A stretch of DNA of 40,251 nucleotides from Paludibacteraceae bacterium (GCA_017464475.1 JAFTZQ010000007.1:1-40251); one strand, 5' to 3'. Counted from the stretch's first letter, positions 20,550 to 30,846 are shown. Made by a program: numbers and translations. The notes: generated by a model not told the origin, from the letters alone.

Positions 20550-23128
20550 TCTTGTCCGAGGACGAAGTGGAACTGGCTACCGCCGTATTGCTTGGAGCCG
20601 TTGATTTCGTCGAATCCCCAACCCCAGTCGATACCGAGCAGACCGAACATCGGGAGGAAGATACGCACTCCGACACCGGCTGAACGCTTGAGGTTAAAGG
20701 GATTGTACTCCTGAATATTCGAGAAGCAGTTACCCGCCTCCACAAAGGCGTGCGCCCAAATCGTGGCGTTCTGCTCCAGCGAAATCGGGTATCGGAGCTC
20801 CATTGTGAACTTATTATAGAGGTAACCCATATTACGTCCGGTGGTCACATCGTACGGGGTCAACGAACCGGATGAGTAACCACGCATAGAGACATATTCG
20901 GTGGAATAACTGGTGTACGCCGACATACCGTCGCCACCCATGTAGAAGGACTCGAACGGCGATTTGGCATTGATGTTATAATGTCCCAGATAACCGAACT
21001 CGGCGCGGGTCATGAGGACCAGTTTGCTATCCTTGGTCAGCGGCGTGAAGACCTTGCCGGAGAATTTCCATTTATGATACTCGATCATGTGGTATTTCTC
21101 CGAAGTAGATAACTGGCTGTAGTCTTTACCGCTGAAGAGCGACCACGGCGGTGTGATCTTCAGACCGATGGTGAACTGGCTTCCGCGGCGTGTATAGATC
21201 GGGTTATCGATAGACGAGCGCGAGATTTGGAGGTTCAGCGCCAAGTTATGGCTCGTGCCATCCGAGATCAGCAAATAGGGCCAGTCTTTCATCATATACA
21301 TCTGGTAACTCAACTCGCCATAGAACGTGAAATAGTCATCGGGCCAGCGCAGACGTTTACCATAACCAATGGAGACACCGAGCGTACGGAGGTATTTATC
21401 TTTATCCGCTTCGCTCTCCGCCAGCTGCTGGTAATAATTGCTGTTGCCGGAATAGTAGTAATAGTTCGAATAGGTGTTATAGAGGTTTTGGTACGCCTTC
21501 TGGTACCGGCTCGAATAACCCGTTTGGTTCGCGAAATAGATACTTGCGGAGAGGCTGTTCGGTCGCTTACCGCCGAGCCACGGCTCCAAGAAGGAGATAG
21601 ACGCGGACGTATAATAAATACCGTTCGTGCGCGCGTTAATAGAGAAGGTTTGTCCCTCGCCCTGCGGCACAATGCGGTAGGCTTTCTTGTTGAAGAGGTT
21701 TTGGATGGCGAAATTGGTGAATTTTAGTCCCAACGAGCCCACAAGACCGGTAGCACCCCAACCGAGCGAGAACTCGATCTGGTCAGACGATTTGGTCTCC
21801 AGTTGGTAGGTAATATCCACCGTTCCTTCCTCCGGATTCGGCTGAATATCCGGCACGAGTTTCTCTTGGTCGAAATGTCCCATCTGCGCCAACTCACGTA
21901 GCGAACGCATAATGTCCGACTGGCTGTATAGCTGACCCGGCTTGGTATATAACTCGCGGCGCACGACATGCTCGTACACGCGCGTGTTTCCTACTATTTT
22001 AATATTATTGATGGTCGCCGGTTTTCCTTCGTACATTCGCATCTCGAAGTCGATTGAGTCGTTCTCTACGTTCACCTCGACCGGCTCGACGTTGAAGAAC
22101 AGGTATCCGCGGTCGGTATATAACTTGCTGACCGCATCGTCGTCGTTAGTGAGGCGGTCGTTGAGGGTCTTGAGGTTATAGACATCGCCCGGTTTGACGC
22201 CCAGCGTGGCATCCAGCAGTTCGTACGGATAGACGGTATTTCCTACCCATTTGACCGAACGGATATAGTATTTGTCTCCTTCGCTGATGGTCATATATAC
22301 GTCCACGCGCGAGGGATCTTCGGGGTTCGGCACCACGGAATCCGCCACGATATAGGCATCGCGATAACCGTACTCGTTGTATTTCTCGATCACCGCCAAC
22401 TTGTCCTTTTCGTACTCTTCGGTAACGAATTTCTTGGTTCGGAAAAGGTTGATGATGTCGTTGTCGTTGGTCTTTTTCATCGCCTTGTTGATCTGGCGAT
22501 GGGTCAGAGCGTGGTTGCCGGTGATATAGATTTTCCCCACTTTGGTCTTCGTTTTCTTATCCACCGCCACGAGCACACGGACATATCCCGGATGGTCGGG
22601 GTCGTTGCGTTGGATGACATGCACCTCGGTATTGTGGAAACCTTTCTCCGCGAAATATTTCTTGATCACCGTCTTGGCATGATCCTCCAAGTTCGGTGTC
22701 ATCTGCGAACCCTGACGGATACCGGTCTTCACCTCGACATCCTCGCGTTCGCTTTTCTTCATACCTTCGTACCGCACTTCGCTGATACGCGGACGCTGCT
22801 CGAGTTCGATCACCAGCCAGATCTTGTTGCCCTCAATTTTGCTGGCTTTGATCTTGACATTGGAGAACAGACCTTGCTTCCAGAAGCGTTTGATGGCTTT
22901 GGTAATCTGGTCTCCCGGCACTTCAATCTTATCGCCCACCGCCAAACCGGAGAAGCCGATGAGAACGAAGTCCTCATAGCTGTCCGCTCCTTCCACCGCA
23001 ATTCCGGCTATCTCGTACGTCTTGCGCGACATGCCATATTCGATCTCCTGCACAGCGACGCTGTCGCTCTGGGCAAAGATCGGCACAGATAGCAAGACCG
23101 CAAACAATATATAGATTAATCTACGCAA
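20543..23128 (-). CDS. bamA: Outer membrane protein assembly factor BamA
   Basis: An 861-aa outer-membrane protein. A signal peptide (MRRLIYILFAVLLSVPIFAQ) is followed by POTRA domains over about residues 35-435 (for example IAGIAVEGADSYEDFVLIGF and INNIKIVGNTRVYEHVVRRE) and a 16-strand barrel from about 450 on. The barrel contains the lid-loop region near MRGYSSGSLTPYDVTTGRNM, the VRGF-like signature being MRGYS here. It inserts barrel proteins into the outer membrane. It lies directly downstream of uppS (13 bp) and upstream of two ompH chaperones. A Tyr/Asn/Ser-rich extracellular loop (YQKAYQNLYNTYSNYYYYSG) is notable. The stop codon lies in a 9-bp repeat. Confidence 0.95.
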   Translation of the reverse strand: MRRLIYILFAVLLSVPIFAQSDSVAVQEIEYGMSRKTYEIAGIAVEGADSYEDFVLIGFSGLAVGDKIEVPGDQITKAIKRFWKQGLFSNVKIKASKIEGNKIWLVIELEQRPRISEVRYEGMKKSEREDVEVKTGIRQGSQMTPNLEDHAKTVIKKYFAEKGFHNTEVHVIQRNDPDHPGYVRVLVAVDKKTKTKVGKIYITGNHALTHRQINKAMKKTNDNDIINLFRTKKFVTEEYEKDKLAVIEKYNEYGYRDAYIVADSVVPNPEDPSRVDVYMTISEGDKYYIRSVKWVGNTVYPYELLDATLGVKPGDVYNLKTLNDRLTNDDDAVSKLYTDRGYLFFNVEPVEVNVENDSIDFEMRMYEGKPATINNIKIVGNTRVYEHVVRRELYTKPGQLYSQSDIMRSLRELAQMGHFDQEKLVPDIQPNPEEGTVDITYQLETKSSDQIEFSLGWGATGLVGSLGLKFTNFAIQNLFNKKAYRIVPQGEGQTFSINARTNGIYYTSASISFLEPWLGGKRPNSLSASIYFANQTGYSSRYQKAYQNLYNTYSNYYYYSGNSNYYQQLAESEADKDKYLRTLGVSIGYGKRLRWPDDYFTFYGELSYQMYMMKDWPYLLISDGTSHNLALNLQISRSSIDNPIYTRRGSQFTIGLKITPPWSLFSGKDYSQLSTSEKYHMIEYHKWKFSGKVFTPLTKDSKLVLMTRAEFGYLGHYNINAKSPFESFYMGGDGMSAYTSYSTEYVSMRGYSSGSLTPYDVTTGRNMGYLYNKFTMELRYPISLEQNATIWAHAFVEAGNCFSNIQEYNPFNLKRSAGVGVRIFLPMFGLLGIDWGWGFDEINGSKQYGGSQFHFVLGQEL

Positions 23129-23141
23129 TGCTCTTCAAATT

Positions 23142-23885
23142 TTAATTCTTCACTTGCTCACTGGTCTTGCCAAATCGTCTTTCGCGTTTCTGGTAATCCA
23201 CGATCGCTTTGTATAGTTCTTCCTCGGTAAACTCAGGCCAGAGGCAGTCGGAGAAATACAACTCGCTGTACGCCAGTTGCCAGAGCAGGAAATTGCTGAT
23301 CCGATATTCTCCGCTGGTTCGGATCAACAGATCCGGATCAGGGATTGCAGCGGTCGTCATGAGCGAACTGACCAACTGTTCGTTCACTTCCTCCGCCCGC
23401 AGTTCGCCGTTCTGCGCCCGGCGTACCGCTTCGCGCATTGCTTCGGTGATCTCCCATCGCGCCGAATAACTGAGCGCCAGCACCATGGTCAGACCTGTAT
23501 TATGACTCGTTTGCTCAATGCAACCGAGGAATTTCTGCTTCGTGCCCTCCGGCAGACGGTCGATATCGCCGATTGTCTCCAGCCGCACGTTGTTCTCCAT
23601 CAGCGTCGGAGTCTCTTTGGCGATCGTATCCACCAGCAGGGTCATCAGCGCATCCACCTCCTCTTTCGGGCGGTTCCAGTTCTCGGTAGAGAAGGTATAA
23701 AGCGTGAGATACTCAATCCCTAATTGGGTAGCTGCGACGGTGATATTATGCACGGTTTCGACCCCCTGTCTATGCCCGAACATTCGCGCCAGCCCTTGTT
23801 TCTTTGCCCATCTGCCGTTGCCATCCATGATGATCGCTATATGCCGCGGCAAACGCTCTTTGTCTATTTGCGATTTGTAGTCCAT
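23142..23885 (-). CDS. uppS: Isoprenyl transferase (undecaprenyl diphosphate synthase)
   Basis: A 247-aa cis-prenyltransferase. It has the signature [20 protein letters not shown] with catalytic D21 and N23, GHRQGVE for the diphosphate, FSTENWNRP, and the C-terminal [20 protein letters not shown] with the diphosphate-binding Arg residues. It makes the C55 carrier lipid for peptidoglycan and surface polysaccharides, linking it to murF and bamA in the same series. There are 8 bp to the gene upstream and 13 bp to bamA. Confidence 0.96.
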   Translation of the reverse strand: MDYKSQIDKERLPRHIAIIMDGNGRWAKKQGLARMFGHRQGVETVHNITVAATQLGIEYLTLYTFSTENWNRPKEEVDALMTLLVDTIAKETPTLMENNVRLETIGDIDRLPEGTKQKFLGCIEQTSHNTGLTMVLALSYSARWEITEAMREAVRRAQNGELRAEEVNEQLVSSLMTTAAIPDPDLLIRTSGEYRISNFLLWQLAYSELYFSDCLWPEFTEEELYKAIVDYQKRERRFGKTSEQVKN

Positions 23886-23893
23886 TTTCTCAA

Positions 23894-24598
23894 CTAAAAA
23901 TTACATATTCTACACGGTTTCTTCGCTCTGGCGAACTCAAAGACGATGCCTGCGGTAAACATACCCGTCAGGTCGCAGTTCATCCAGTTCCAACCGTTCA
24001 TCTGGTATTTATTATCCAGCGCATCGCGACTCTCCAAATTGTCCGCCATGTATATATTATGCTGCCAGGCTATGTTCAGCCCCACGCAGTCATGGAATTT
24101 CCATTTAAAACCGATACCCAGCGGGATATAAGCCGCCACATGGTTGAAGATCGGTTTGTTCTCTCCGTTCGCGCCATAGATGCCGGCTCCCACTCCGAGG
24201 AAAATATACGGCGTATAAGGCTTTATGCGTTTGTCATACCGGTTCGCGGAACCGAAACGGAAGAAGTTAAACTCCGCCATCAGATCTACATTGATCAGTT
24301 GGTTCTGCCATTTGGTATCCAGCCGCTCTCCGCGGATGGTGTAGTCATGCCCGGTTATACGCTGGCCGGAGACCTTCGCCTGCAACGCCCAGCGCTTGGT
24401 GAACTTATACCGGAAATGTACACCGTACGCCTCGCGCGGGTTCATGAATATATGCGGTGTTGCGTCCCCCACATAGTACCCCGCTCCGCCCTGCAGACCG
24501 ATTTCGCATAGATATGGCTCGCCTTGCGCAAAAGCACCAAGCCCCATGCACAAAAACAATGCCATTACTATTCCTATATGTTTGATATGATTTTTCAA
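23894..24598 (-). CDS. Outer-membrane-type protein, DUF6089-like
   Basis: A 234-aa protein with a signal peptide and a small beta-barrel pattern: many short amphipathic strands and motifs such as [20 protein letters not shown] and [11 protein letters not shown]. It is a common Bacteroidetes protein next to uppS and bamA. The start is a TTG at 24598 ([20 protein letters not shown] follows); the first in-frame ATG (codon 12) would leave the signal peptide without a basic n-region. The TTG lies in a degenerate period-7 stretch. The C-terminus [11 protein letters not shown] is unusual for a barrel, having two Cys. Function unknown, presumably in the outer membrane. Confidence 0.75.
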   Translation of the reverse strand: MKNHIKHIGIVMALFLCMGLGAFAQGEPYLCEIGLQGGAGYYVGDATPHIFMNPREAYGVHFRYKFTKRWALQAKVSGQRITGHDYTIRGERLDTKWQNQLINVDLMAEFNFFRFGSANRYDKRIKPYTPYIFLGVGAGIYGANGENKPIFNHVAAYIPLGIGFKWKFHDCVGLNIAWQHNIYMADNLESRDALDNKYQMNGWNWMNCDLTGMFTAGIVFEFARAKKPCRICNF

Positions 24599-24601
24599 TT
24601 C

Positions 24602-25966
24602 TCAACTCTTAATTAATGTCCGGAAAGCATCTGCTACTTTCTTAACCGGCACAAGTTCAATCGTAAACCGCTTTGCGTCCACTTTCTGCTCAGCGGGAAT
24701 GAGGAGCCGTTTGAATCCCAGTTTCTGCGCCTCGGTGATTCGCTGCTCCAGTCTGGTCACAGGTCGAATCTCGCCCGCCAGCCCCACTTCGCCGCAGAGG
24801 CAAGTGCCGGCATCCAAAGCGATGTCCATGTTACTGCTCAGCACAGCCGCCATGATTGCCAGATCGATGGCCGGGTCTTGTACACGCAGTCCGCCGGCTA
24901 TATTGAGGAACACATCTTTTTGCAGCAGTTTGAATCCCACCCGTTTCTCCAATACCGCCAGCAGCATATTCAGTCTCCGTCCGTCGAAGCCCGTGGAAGA
25001 GCGTTGCGGCGTGCCGTAAGCGGCAGACGAGACGAGTGCTTGCACTTCAATCAGGAACGGTCTTACTCCTTCGACAGCCGCGGCAATCGCGATGCCCGAC
25101 AGTCCTTCGCGCGCCGTAGAGAGCAACAGTTCGGAAGGATTGCTCACTTCGCGCAGACCGTCCGCACGCATCTCATAGATGCCCAGTTCGGAGGTCGAGC
25201 CGAAACGGTTCTTCTGCGCCCGCAGGATGCGGTACATATAATGTTGGTCGCCCTCGAACTGCAGCACGGTATCCACGATATGTTCCAGCACTTTGGGACC
25301 CGCGAGCGAACCTTCTTTATTGATATGTCCGATGATGAAGAACGGTATGTTCTGCGTCTTGGCGAACTCCATGATTCGCGCGGCACATTCGCGCACCTGG
25401 CTCAACGAACCGATAGACGCTTCTATTGCCTCTGTTCCGATCGTCTGGATGGAATCCACCACTACGACCTCCGGCTCCAGTTCTTTCACTTGATCCAGAA
25501 TCCGCTCCAGCGAAGTCTCAGACGATATATAGAGGTTCTCCGCATTACCGGCAAGCCTCTCTGCGCGCAGTTTCAGTTGGCGCACGCTCTCTTCGCCGGA
25601 AGCATAGAATGTTTTGCGCTCCCCTTGCTGCATCAGGACTTGCAGCGCCAGCGTCGATTTGCCGATACCCGGTTCGCCACCCAGCAGCACCAGACTACCC
25701 GGCACCAGTCCTCCTCCCAAGACACGGTTCAGTTCGCCGTTATGCATGTCGATCCGCATCTCCTCGGTGGCTACGATGTCCTGGAGGCGTTTCGGGGCGG
25801 TTTTCTTATCGATATTACGGGATGCCGATATACCGATATTCCGATCCTTTTCCACGACCTCCTCCTCATACGTACCCCATTCGCCGCATACCGGGCAACG
25901 ACCCAGCATCTGCGGAGCTTTTGCGCCGCAGGACGAACATACATATTGGATCGTTGCTTTTGCCAT
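24602..25966 (-). CDS. radA: DNA repair protein RadA
   Basis: A 454-aa protein. The N-terminus has a C4 zinc finger (CSSCGAKAPQMLGRCPVCGEW), then a RecA-like ATPase core with Walker A GGEPGIGKST and the RadA-specific KNRFGST motif. The C-terminus is a Lon-protease-like domain (NMLLAVLEKRVGFKLLQKDV). It promotes branch migration during recombination. The order zinc finger, ATPase, Lon-like domain and the full length are normal. Its start is 14 bp after the rnz stop, separated by a degenerate period-7 sequence. Confidence 0.96.
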   Translation of the reverse strand: MAKATIQYVCSSCGAKAPQMLGRCPVCGEWGTYEEEVVEKDRNIGISASRNIDKKTAPKRLQDIVATEEMRIDMHNGELNRVLGGGLVPGSLVLLGGEPGIGKSTLALQVLMQQGERKTFYASGEESVRQLKLRAERLAGNAENLYISSETSLERILDQVKELEPEVVVVDSIQTIGTEAIEASIGSLSQVRECAARIMEFAKTQNIPFFIIGHINKEGSLAGPKVLEHIVDTVLQFEGDQHYMYRILRAQKNRFGSTSELGIYEMRADGLREVSNPSELLLSTAREGLSGIAIAAAVEGVRPFLIEVQALVSSAAYGTPQRSSTGFDGRRLNMLLAVLEKRVGFKLLQKDVFLNIAGGLRVQDPAIDLAIMAAVLSSNMDIALDAGTCLCGEVGLAGEIRPVTRLEQRITEAQKLGFKRLLIPAEQKVDAKRFTIELVPVKKVADAFRTLIKS

Positions 25967-25980
25967 TAGTGATTGATGAT

Positions 25981-26790
25981 TTATAATTCAATTACATCAT
26001 TCTCCTCCGCCAAGATCGTGTTTTCGAATACCGGTTTGGCTTCCTGGAGGAACAAACTGTGATCCTCCACACGAGCAGAATAATGTCCCAAAATCAGCTT
26101 GCCCGCTTTTGCCAGCGAAGCGATCTTTGCCGCCTGTTCCGCCGTGGAGTGCATCACTTCCTTGCTGCGCGCCACCATCTCATTTAGGAAAGTCGATTCG
26201 TGGTAAAGCGTCTCCACGCCTTCGATGATCGGCACGATCTTCTCGCTGTACATGGTGTCCGAGCAGTACGCATAGCGTTTGCGCGTCACATAGTAGAACG
26301 AACCGTCCTCATTCTGTTTGCGCCGCGTCTCTTTGAACAAGAAGCCGCAGGTCGGCACGCTGTGCTTGAGCGGAATGGTCTCCACGGAGATCGTGCGATC
26401 CTCGTAGATCACTTCGTTCCTACGCGGGTTAATCGGGTGAAATACAATCTCATACTGCCGATCGTTGGCGTGGTAATCCAGCAGCGGCGTCAGCAGTTTC
26501 TCCAGATCCGGGTGCGCATAGATATGCATCGGCTGGGTGCGTTTGAGCATTCCGAGCGTCGTTAACAAACCTATCAAGCCGAAACAATGGTCGCCGTGCA
26601 GATGGGAGATGAAGATATTATACAACCGTCCCGTCCGCAGCCCCAGTCTCTGCATCGTCAGCAGCACTCCTTCGCCGCAGTCGATCAAGAACGACTTGTC
26701 GCACATCTCCAGCCACTGTCCCGAAGGGGACGTGGTCTTGGTCGGTTTGGCGCTACCGCAGCCTAATATGGTCAGTTTCGCTTCGCTCAC
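25981..26790 (-). CDS. rnz: Ribonuclease Z
   Basis: A 269-aa metallo-beta-lactamase-fold endonuclease that trims tRNA 3' ends. Metal ligands: H63, H65, D67 and H68 in SHLHGDHCFG, the LKHSV His, YCSDT and LGHYSARV. It is shorter than B. subtilis RNase Z (about 307 aa): the segment that forms the tRNA-clamping exosite is reduced. Two tRNA-Ser genes here lack an encoded CCA, so this enzyme would be needed to process them, while tRNA-Cys encodes CCA. It lies between DUF4954 and radA on the same strand. Confidence 0.93.
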   Translation of the reverse strand: MSEAKLTILGCGSAKPTKTTSPSGQWLEMCDKSFLIDCGEGVLLTMQRLGLRTGRLYNIFISHLHGDHCFGLIGLLTTLGMLKRTQPMHIYAHPDLEKLLTPLLDYHANDRQYEIVFHPINPRRNEVIYEDRTISVETIPLKHSVPTCGFLFKETRRKQNEDGSFYYVTRKRYAYCSDTMYSEKIVPIIEGVETLYHESTFLNEMVARSKEVMHSTAEQAAKIASLAKAGKLILGHYSARVEDHSLFLQEAKPVFENTILAEENDVIEL

Positions 26791-26792
26791 TA

Positions 26793-26813
26793 CAATTTAC
26801 TATTTACAATTCA
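26793..26813 (-). repeat. Period-7 tandem repeat between DUF4954 and rnz
   Basis: Units CAATTTA, CTATTTA, CAATTCA. It encodes the last residues of the DUF4954 protein (AVNCK, stop). Confidence 0.7.
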
Positions 26814-28785
26814 CAGCAGACAGTCTCTCCAACATCTTCTCTCCCAATGCCGTCTTGCGCTCGATATGCTCCAGTACGGCTTTGACGAACGAATTGGACT
26901 CAAAACTACCGCGCACTTCTTCGAAATCCGCCTCCGCTTGTTCGCGGTCGCCGTCCACGCCAAAGCCCGTCTGGCTGTTCAGGTCAAACTCTTTCCGTGC
27001 GTCGTCATAAACCATGTGGTCCAAGTTCACCACAGCCTCCAACCATTGGTTGACGGTCATACAGATCTGCTCCAGAGACACTTCCTCCACGCTGCAACCC
27101 CACACTTGCTCCAGTTTCTCCAGCGCCCAAGTCCATTCGTACGAATAGTAGTTGGCGTGCAGTTGCACCAGACGCGCCTGAATATTTTCCAGCGTCAGAC
27201 CACCTTTCTCTATGTCGTTCAGCAGTCGGCTCACTTCGCTCTTCGGCGCAATCAAACCCGCCAGATCGACCCAGTCGCCGGAACCCGCCGTGCTGTCAGG
27301 ACGAAGCGCCGCACGCATCTCTGCGAGGGTATGCCACTCTGTCTTCTCCAGACGGCTGATGAGGCTGTTGCCCAAGAATTTCTGAATACCGATCGTATAG
27401 AGTTCGCGTCCGTGACGCAGCGACGAATTGCGGATCTTGCAGTTCCGATAACCGTACACCTCTGTGTTCTCGCCGCTCAGCGCCTGCAATTCGTTCAGCA
27501 CTTCGCGTCCGCGCCACATCTTCTGCACCGTATAGGGGCTCAGCAGGTTGAAATTGATCTGGTCCAAGCGATGCGGGTCTTTGCGATTGTCGCGCTTCGG
27601 CCATTTCTGCGCATCGCGGATCGTGCCCACTGTACGCAGGTTAGCACCCGGCACCAGGTAACTCTCCGAGTTATTCTCAATCAGATACGAGAACGGCAGC
27701 TCGGACGTGTCCGCATGGTGGGTATGACGACCCATCACCAGACTGAACGCGCCGATCTTGCTGGGCCACAGCAGGTAACTGTCGCTGGTCGTCTTCGCGC
27801 CGCGCTCCGCGATACCTTGGTGAATCGGACCCAGTTTGTACATGTGATTGCTCTGGTTCGACCCCGATCCCGCGTTCAGGAACGAGAACATACCTGCAAT
27901 CAGCAACGTACTCTTGTGGTGGGTCACGGTATAAGGACCCGCGAAGATGGCACACGCTTCGCCGTGCATTCCCTGGCAGTTACTAAAGAACAGGCTCTCG
28001 CCTGCGGAATAGTGTTTGTCAAATATACAACCCTGCCCCACGAAACATTTGTCCACCAGCGTACTGTCGCCGATCTCGACACCCGAAGCGATGATAAAAT
28101 CCACACATTTTACGCCGCTGCCCAAACGAACAGGAGCAGACTCATTGGAATTGATCGTACCGTTTTTCAGTCGGCTCACGCCCGTCAGTTCGGCATAATC
28201 ACCCACTTTCACATTCTTGATCGAACCGCAGTTCAGGATCCGCACGTGGTCTCCTATATAGCCCACTTCGGAAGCCTGGGTCTCTGCGTACGCATCGATC
28301 AGCCGCTCCACCTCGCGAATCATCTCCGGACGGTGGCGATAGAGCGTCAGGATATATGCCAAGCTGGCGCTTAACTCATTGAAAATAGGTATCTCACGAC
28401 CGCCGCCTTCGTTCATCACCGGCACGCGCACGCCGTTGCCGAACGTCGTCCTGCCATCCACTAGGATCGCATTGACATTCTCAATACAGGTCTCGCGTCC
28501 GATGCGATAATTCGCGATATAATTGTGGATGTTATACAGGTGTGCATCGTCGCCCACTTTGCAGTTATGCAGCGTAGCATTGTAGATACCCGAATGCACT
28601 TTCAGCCCGCCGGGCATCTCTATCTCTCGACGGAACACACCCAGCCGGTTATGTCCGGAGAAACGCGTGTTGCGGACGTAGCGGGGATCGAACTCCTGCG
28701 CCACTTCCACCTCTGCCCAATTCTCTGCACTACAACCCTGTGCCTCCAATTGAGCGATCTCTGCGCTTGTTAATTGCCGGTACAT
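26800..28785 (-). CDS. DUF4954 family protein (left-handed beta-helix region)
   Basis: A 661-aa cytoplasmic protein. Residues about 70-360 show hexapeptide-like repeats (for example VKVGDYAELTGVSRLKNGTI and IIASGVEIGDSTLVDKCFVG), which form a left-handed beta-helix as in sugar-nucleotide acyl and uridylyl transferases. The C-terminal part (about 430-661) is helical. The family is nearly restricted to Bacteroidetes and Spirochaetes and its reaction is unknown. It lies 1 bp after dnaN in the same direction. The C-terminus is built from repeat sequence. Confidence 0.9.
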   Translation of the reverse strand: MYRQLTSAEIAQLEAQGCSAENWAEVEVAQEFDPRYVRNTRFSGHNRLGVFRREIEMPGGLKVHSGIYNATLHNCKVGDDAHLYNIHNYIANYRIGRETCIENVNAILVDGRTTFGNGVRVPVMNEGGGREIPIFNELSASLAYILTLYRHRPEMIREVERLIDAYAETQASEVGYIGDHVRILNCGSIKNVKVGDYAELTGVSRLKNGTINSNESAPVRLGSGVKCVDFIIASGVEIGDSTLVDKCFVGQGCIFDKHYSAGESLFFSNCQGMHGEACAIFAGPYTVTHHKSTLLIAGMFSFLNAGSGSNQSNHMYKLGPIHQGIAERGAKTTSDSYLLWPSKIGAFSLVMGRHTHHADTSELPFSYLIENNSESYLVPGANLRTVGTIRDAQKWPKRDNRKDPHRLDQINFNLLSPYTVQKMWRGREVLNELQALSGENTEVYGYRNCKIRNSSLRHGRELYTIGIQKFLGNSLISRLEKTEWHTLAEMRAALRPDSTAGSGDWVDLAGLIAPKSEVSRLLNDIEKGGLTLENIQARLVQLHANYYSYEWTWALEKLEQVWGCSVEEVSLEQICMTVNQWLEAVVNLDHMVYDDARKEFDLNSQTGFGVDGDREQAEADFEEVRGSFESNSFVKAVLEHIERKTALGEKMLERLSAVNCK

Positions 28786-28786
28786 C

Positions 28787-29911
28787 TTAGTCGTTCAGCA
28801 GCATTGGCATCAACAACATGAGGACATCTTCGTTCTCCTCGTTCTCAGCCGGCAGAATCAGACCTGCGCGGGCAGGATCAGCCAGTTTCAACTGTACATC
28901 AGCACTTGCGATAGAACTCAACAGGTCAATCAAGAACGGAGCCTTGAAACCGATCGCCATCGGCATGCCGTTGTAGTCGCAACTGATCGTCTCCTCTGCG
29001 CTTGTCGAGAAATCGATATCCTGCGCGGAGATCTTGATCTGGTTCTCGCTCAATGCCAGACGCAACTGAGCCGTTCCGTTGTTCGCGAACACAGCCACAC
29101 GCTTGCAGGCGTTGATCATCGTCTGACGGTCGATCGTCACGATATTCTGGTTTGCCTGCGGAATAACGGCATTGTAGTTCGGGAAACGACCCTCTATCTG
29201 GCGGCAAACGATGATGGTGTTAGCAAATTCGAAACGCGCGTTCTTGGCGCCGAAAGTCACCTTCACTTCGCTCTCCTCTTTTGCCAGCAGGTTCTTGAGC
29301 AGACCTGCCGGTTTCTTCGGCAGAATGAAGCTTGCGGTCACTCCGGCTGCCACGCCCGTGTTGGTATAACGAACCAGACGGTGTGCGTCGGTGGCTACCA
29401 TCGTCACTTTGTCTGCTGCGATGTCAAAGAAGATACCGTTCATCACCGGACGCAGATCGTCGTCGGCAGTACAGAAAATGGTCTTCTCGATAGCGCTCTG
29501 CAGCACGTTTGCCGGCAGGCTCAGCGTCTGCGCCTCAGCCTCCGTCTCCGGCATCTCCGGATACTCGTTGCCGTTCACGCCCACGAACGAATAAGTACCA
29601 TTCTGGCTAAGCATGCTGACTGCAAAATTATTCTCGTCGATAGTAAATGCCAGCGGCTGTTCGCTGAACTCCTTCAGCGTCTCCAGCAGCAATTTCGCAG
29701 CCGAAGCCACTTTGCCAGCGCCCTCTACGCCGTCCACTTCCACCGAAGTGCGGATTGTCGTTTCGCCGTCCGAAGCGGTCAATTTCAACTCATTACCTGA
29801 CAGGTCAAACAACACGTCGTCCAGGATCGGCAACGCATTCTTACTGTTGATCACGCGGCTTACTGCCTGCAATTGCGAAAAGAGTTTTGAACTCGATACA
29901 TTGAATTTCAT
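28787..29911 (-). CDS. dnaN: DNA polymerase III beta subunit (sliding clamp)
   Basis: A 374-aa protein with the three-domain beta-clamp fold. The N-terminus MKFNVSSSKLFSQLQAVSRV is typical, and the C-terminus ends VLMLLMPMLLND, the usual hydrophobic pocket region MPM. It encircles DNA and tethers the replicative polymerase. It has a strong promoter 70 bp upstream and heads a same-strand series of about 14 kb in which gaps are very small. dnaA and recF are not adjacent, as is usual in Bacteroidales. Confidence 0.97.
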   Translation of the reverse strand: MKFNVSSSKLFSQLQAVSRVINSKNALPILDDVLFDLSGNELKLTASDGETTIRTSVEVDGVEGAGKVASAAKLLLETLKEFSEQPLAFTIDENNFAVSMLSQNGTYSFVGVNGNEYPEMPETEAEAQTLSLPANVLQSAIEKTIFCTADDDLRPVMNGIFFDIAADKVTMVATDAHRLVRYTNTGVAAGVTASFILPKKPAGLLKNLLAKEESEVKVTFGAKNARFEFANTIIVCRQIEGRFPNYNAVIPQANQNIVTIDRQTMINACKRVAVFANNGTAQLRLALSENQIKISAQDIDFSTSAEETISCDYNGMPMAIGFKAPFLIDLLSSIASADVQLKLADPARAGLILPAENEENEDVLMLLMPMLLND

Positions 29912-29980
29912 ACTCGTATATTTTTGATGTTTATTTTCCTCGTATATGCGCGCGTTTCACAAGCGCGCACAAAATCGGCT

Positions 29981-30012
29981 GCAAAGGTACAAAAAAAAAA
30001 TGACATATGCAA
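29981..30012 (-). promoter_or_regulatory. Promoter of dnaN
   Basis: TTGCATATGTCA ending at 30012 and TACCTTTGC starting at 29989, spacing 23 nt. The best match to the window consensus. Confidence 0.85.
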
Positions 30013-30054
30013 GCACATGCCATTCTTTTTTACGAAAATCGTGTTATTTTTCGC

Positions 30055-30768
30055 TTATTTCTTGCAGTTTCCCTCGCAACTGATGTACTTATAGCACAAT
30101 CCTGCGAGTGCAGCACCCACCAGCGGAGCGACGATGAAGAGCCACAATTGCGGCAGCGCCAGAGCGTTCTCCGAGAAAATAGCCTGCGAGATCGAACGAG
30201 CCGGGTTAACCGAAGTGTTCGTCAACGGAATAGAGATCAAGTGGATCAGCGTCAGCGTCAGACCGATTGCCAGACCGCCGAAAGCGCCGTTGGCATGCTT
30301 GCTGTCCGTCACACCCAGGATAACCATCAGGAATACAAACGTCAGCACGCACTCCGTTGCAAATGCGCCCCATACATTGGTCTGCAGATAGCCTGCTGCT
30401 ACATCTTCTGCACTGAAGAAATCGCCATAACCGTTTGCGGCGAATGTGCCGATCTCCATGTTTGCCGACTTGGCAATTCCGAACAGGATGGCTGCTGCCG
30501 CAATAGCGCCTAAGATCTGTGCACACCAGTAGCAGAACATCTCTTTCGCACTCATTCTGCCGTTCACAAAAACACCCAGACTGACTGCCGGATTCAGATG
30601 CGCGCCACTAATGTGACCGATGCCGTAAGCCGCAGCTACGATCGTCAGACCGAATGCCAACGCTACGCCCAGAAAACCAACATGTCCGAACAGGGCTGTT
30701 CCACAGCCACCCAATACCAATACTGCCGTTCCGAAGAACTCTGCAGCGAACTTGTTACATAATTTCAT
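30055..30768 (-). CDS. aqpZ: Aquaporin family channel (MIP)
   Basis: A 237-aa membrane protein with six helices and the two NPA half-helices: HLNPAVSLG and SVNPARSI. The position after the first NPA and the surrounding residues suggest an AqpZ-like water channel more than a glycerol facilitator, because the loop after the second NPA lacks the Asp typical of GlpF (NPARS rather than NPARD). It is transcribed away from murI; the two promoters share one -33 box. An internal segment (EIGTFAANGYGDFFSAEDVA) is longer than in E. coli AqpZ. Confidence 0.9.
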   Translation of the reverse strand: MKLCNKFAAEFFGTAVLVLGGCGTALFGHVGFLGVALAFGLTIVAAAYGIGHISGAHLNPAVSLGVFVNGRMSAKEMFCYWCAQILGAIAAAAILFGIAKSANMEIGTFAANGYGDFFSAEDVAAGYLQTNVWGAFATECVLTFVFLMVILGVTDSKHANGAFGGLAIGLTLTLIHLISIPLTNTSVNPARSISQAIFSENALALPQLWLFIVAPLVGAALAGLCYKYISCEGNCKK

Positions 30769-30814
30769 ACTTGTTTATTTTTAATGTTAAACAATAAAAT
30801 TCGCATTTCGGACT

Positions 30815-30846
30815 GCAAAATTACAACTTTTTTTGCACATGTCCAA
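30815..30846 (-). promoter_or_regulatory. Promoter of the aquaporin gene
   Basis: TTGGACATGTGC ending at 30846 and TAATTTTGC starting at 30823, spacing 23 nt. Its -33 box is the other strand of the murI -33 box. Confidence 0.75.

Noticed and set aside
26866-28374. 502-aa plus-strand frame opposite DUF4954
   Set aside because: Antisense shadow of a long conserved gene in GC-rich sequence; no promoter or recognisable domain.
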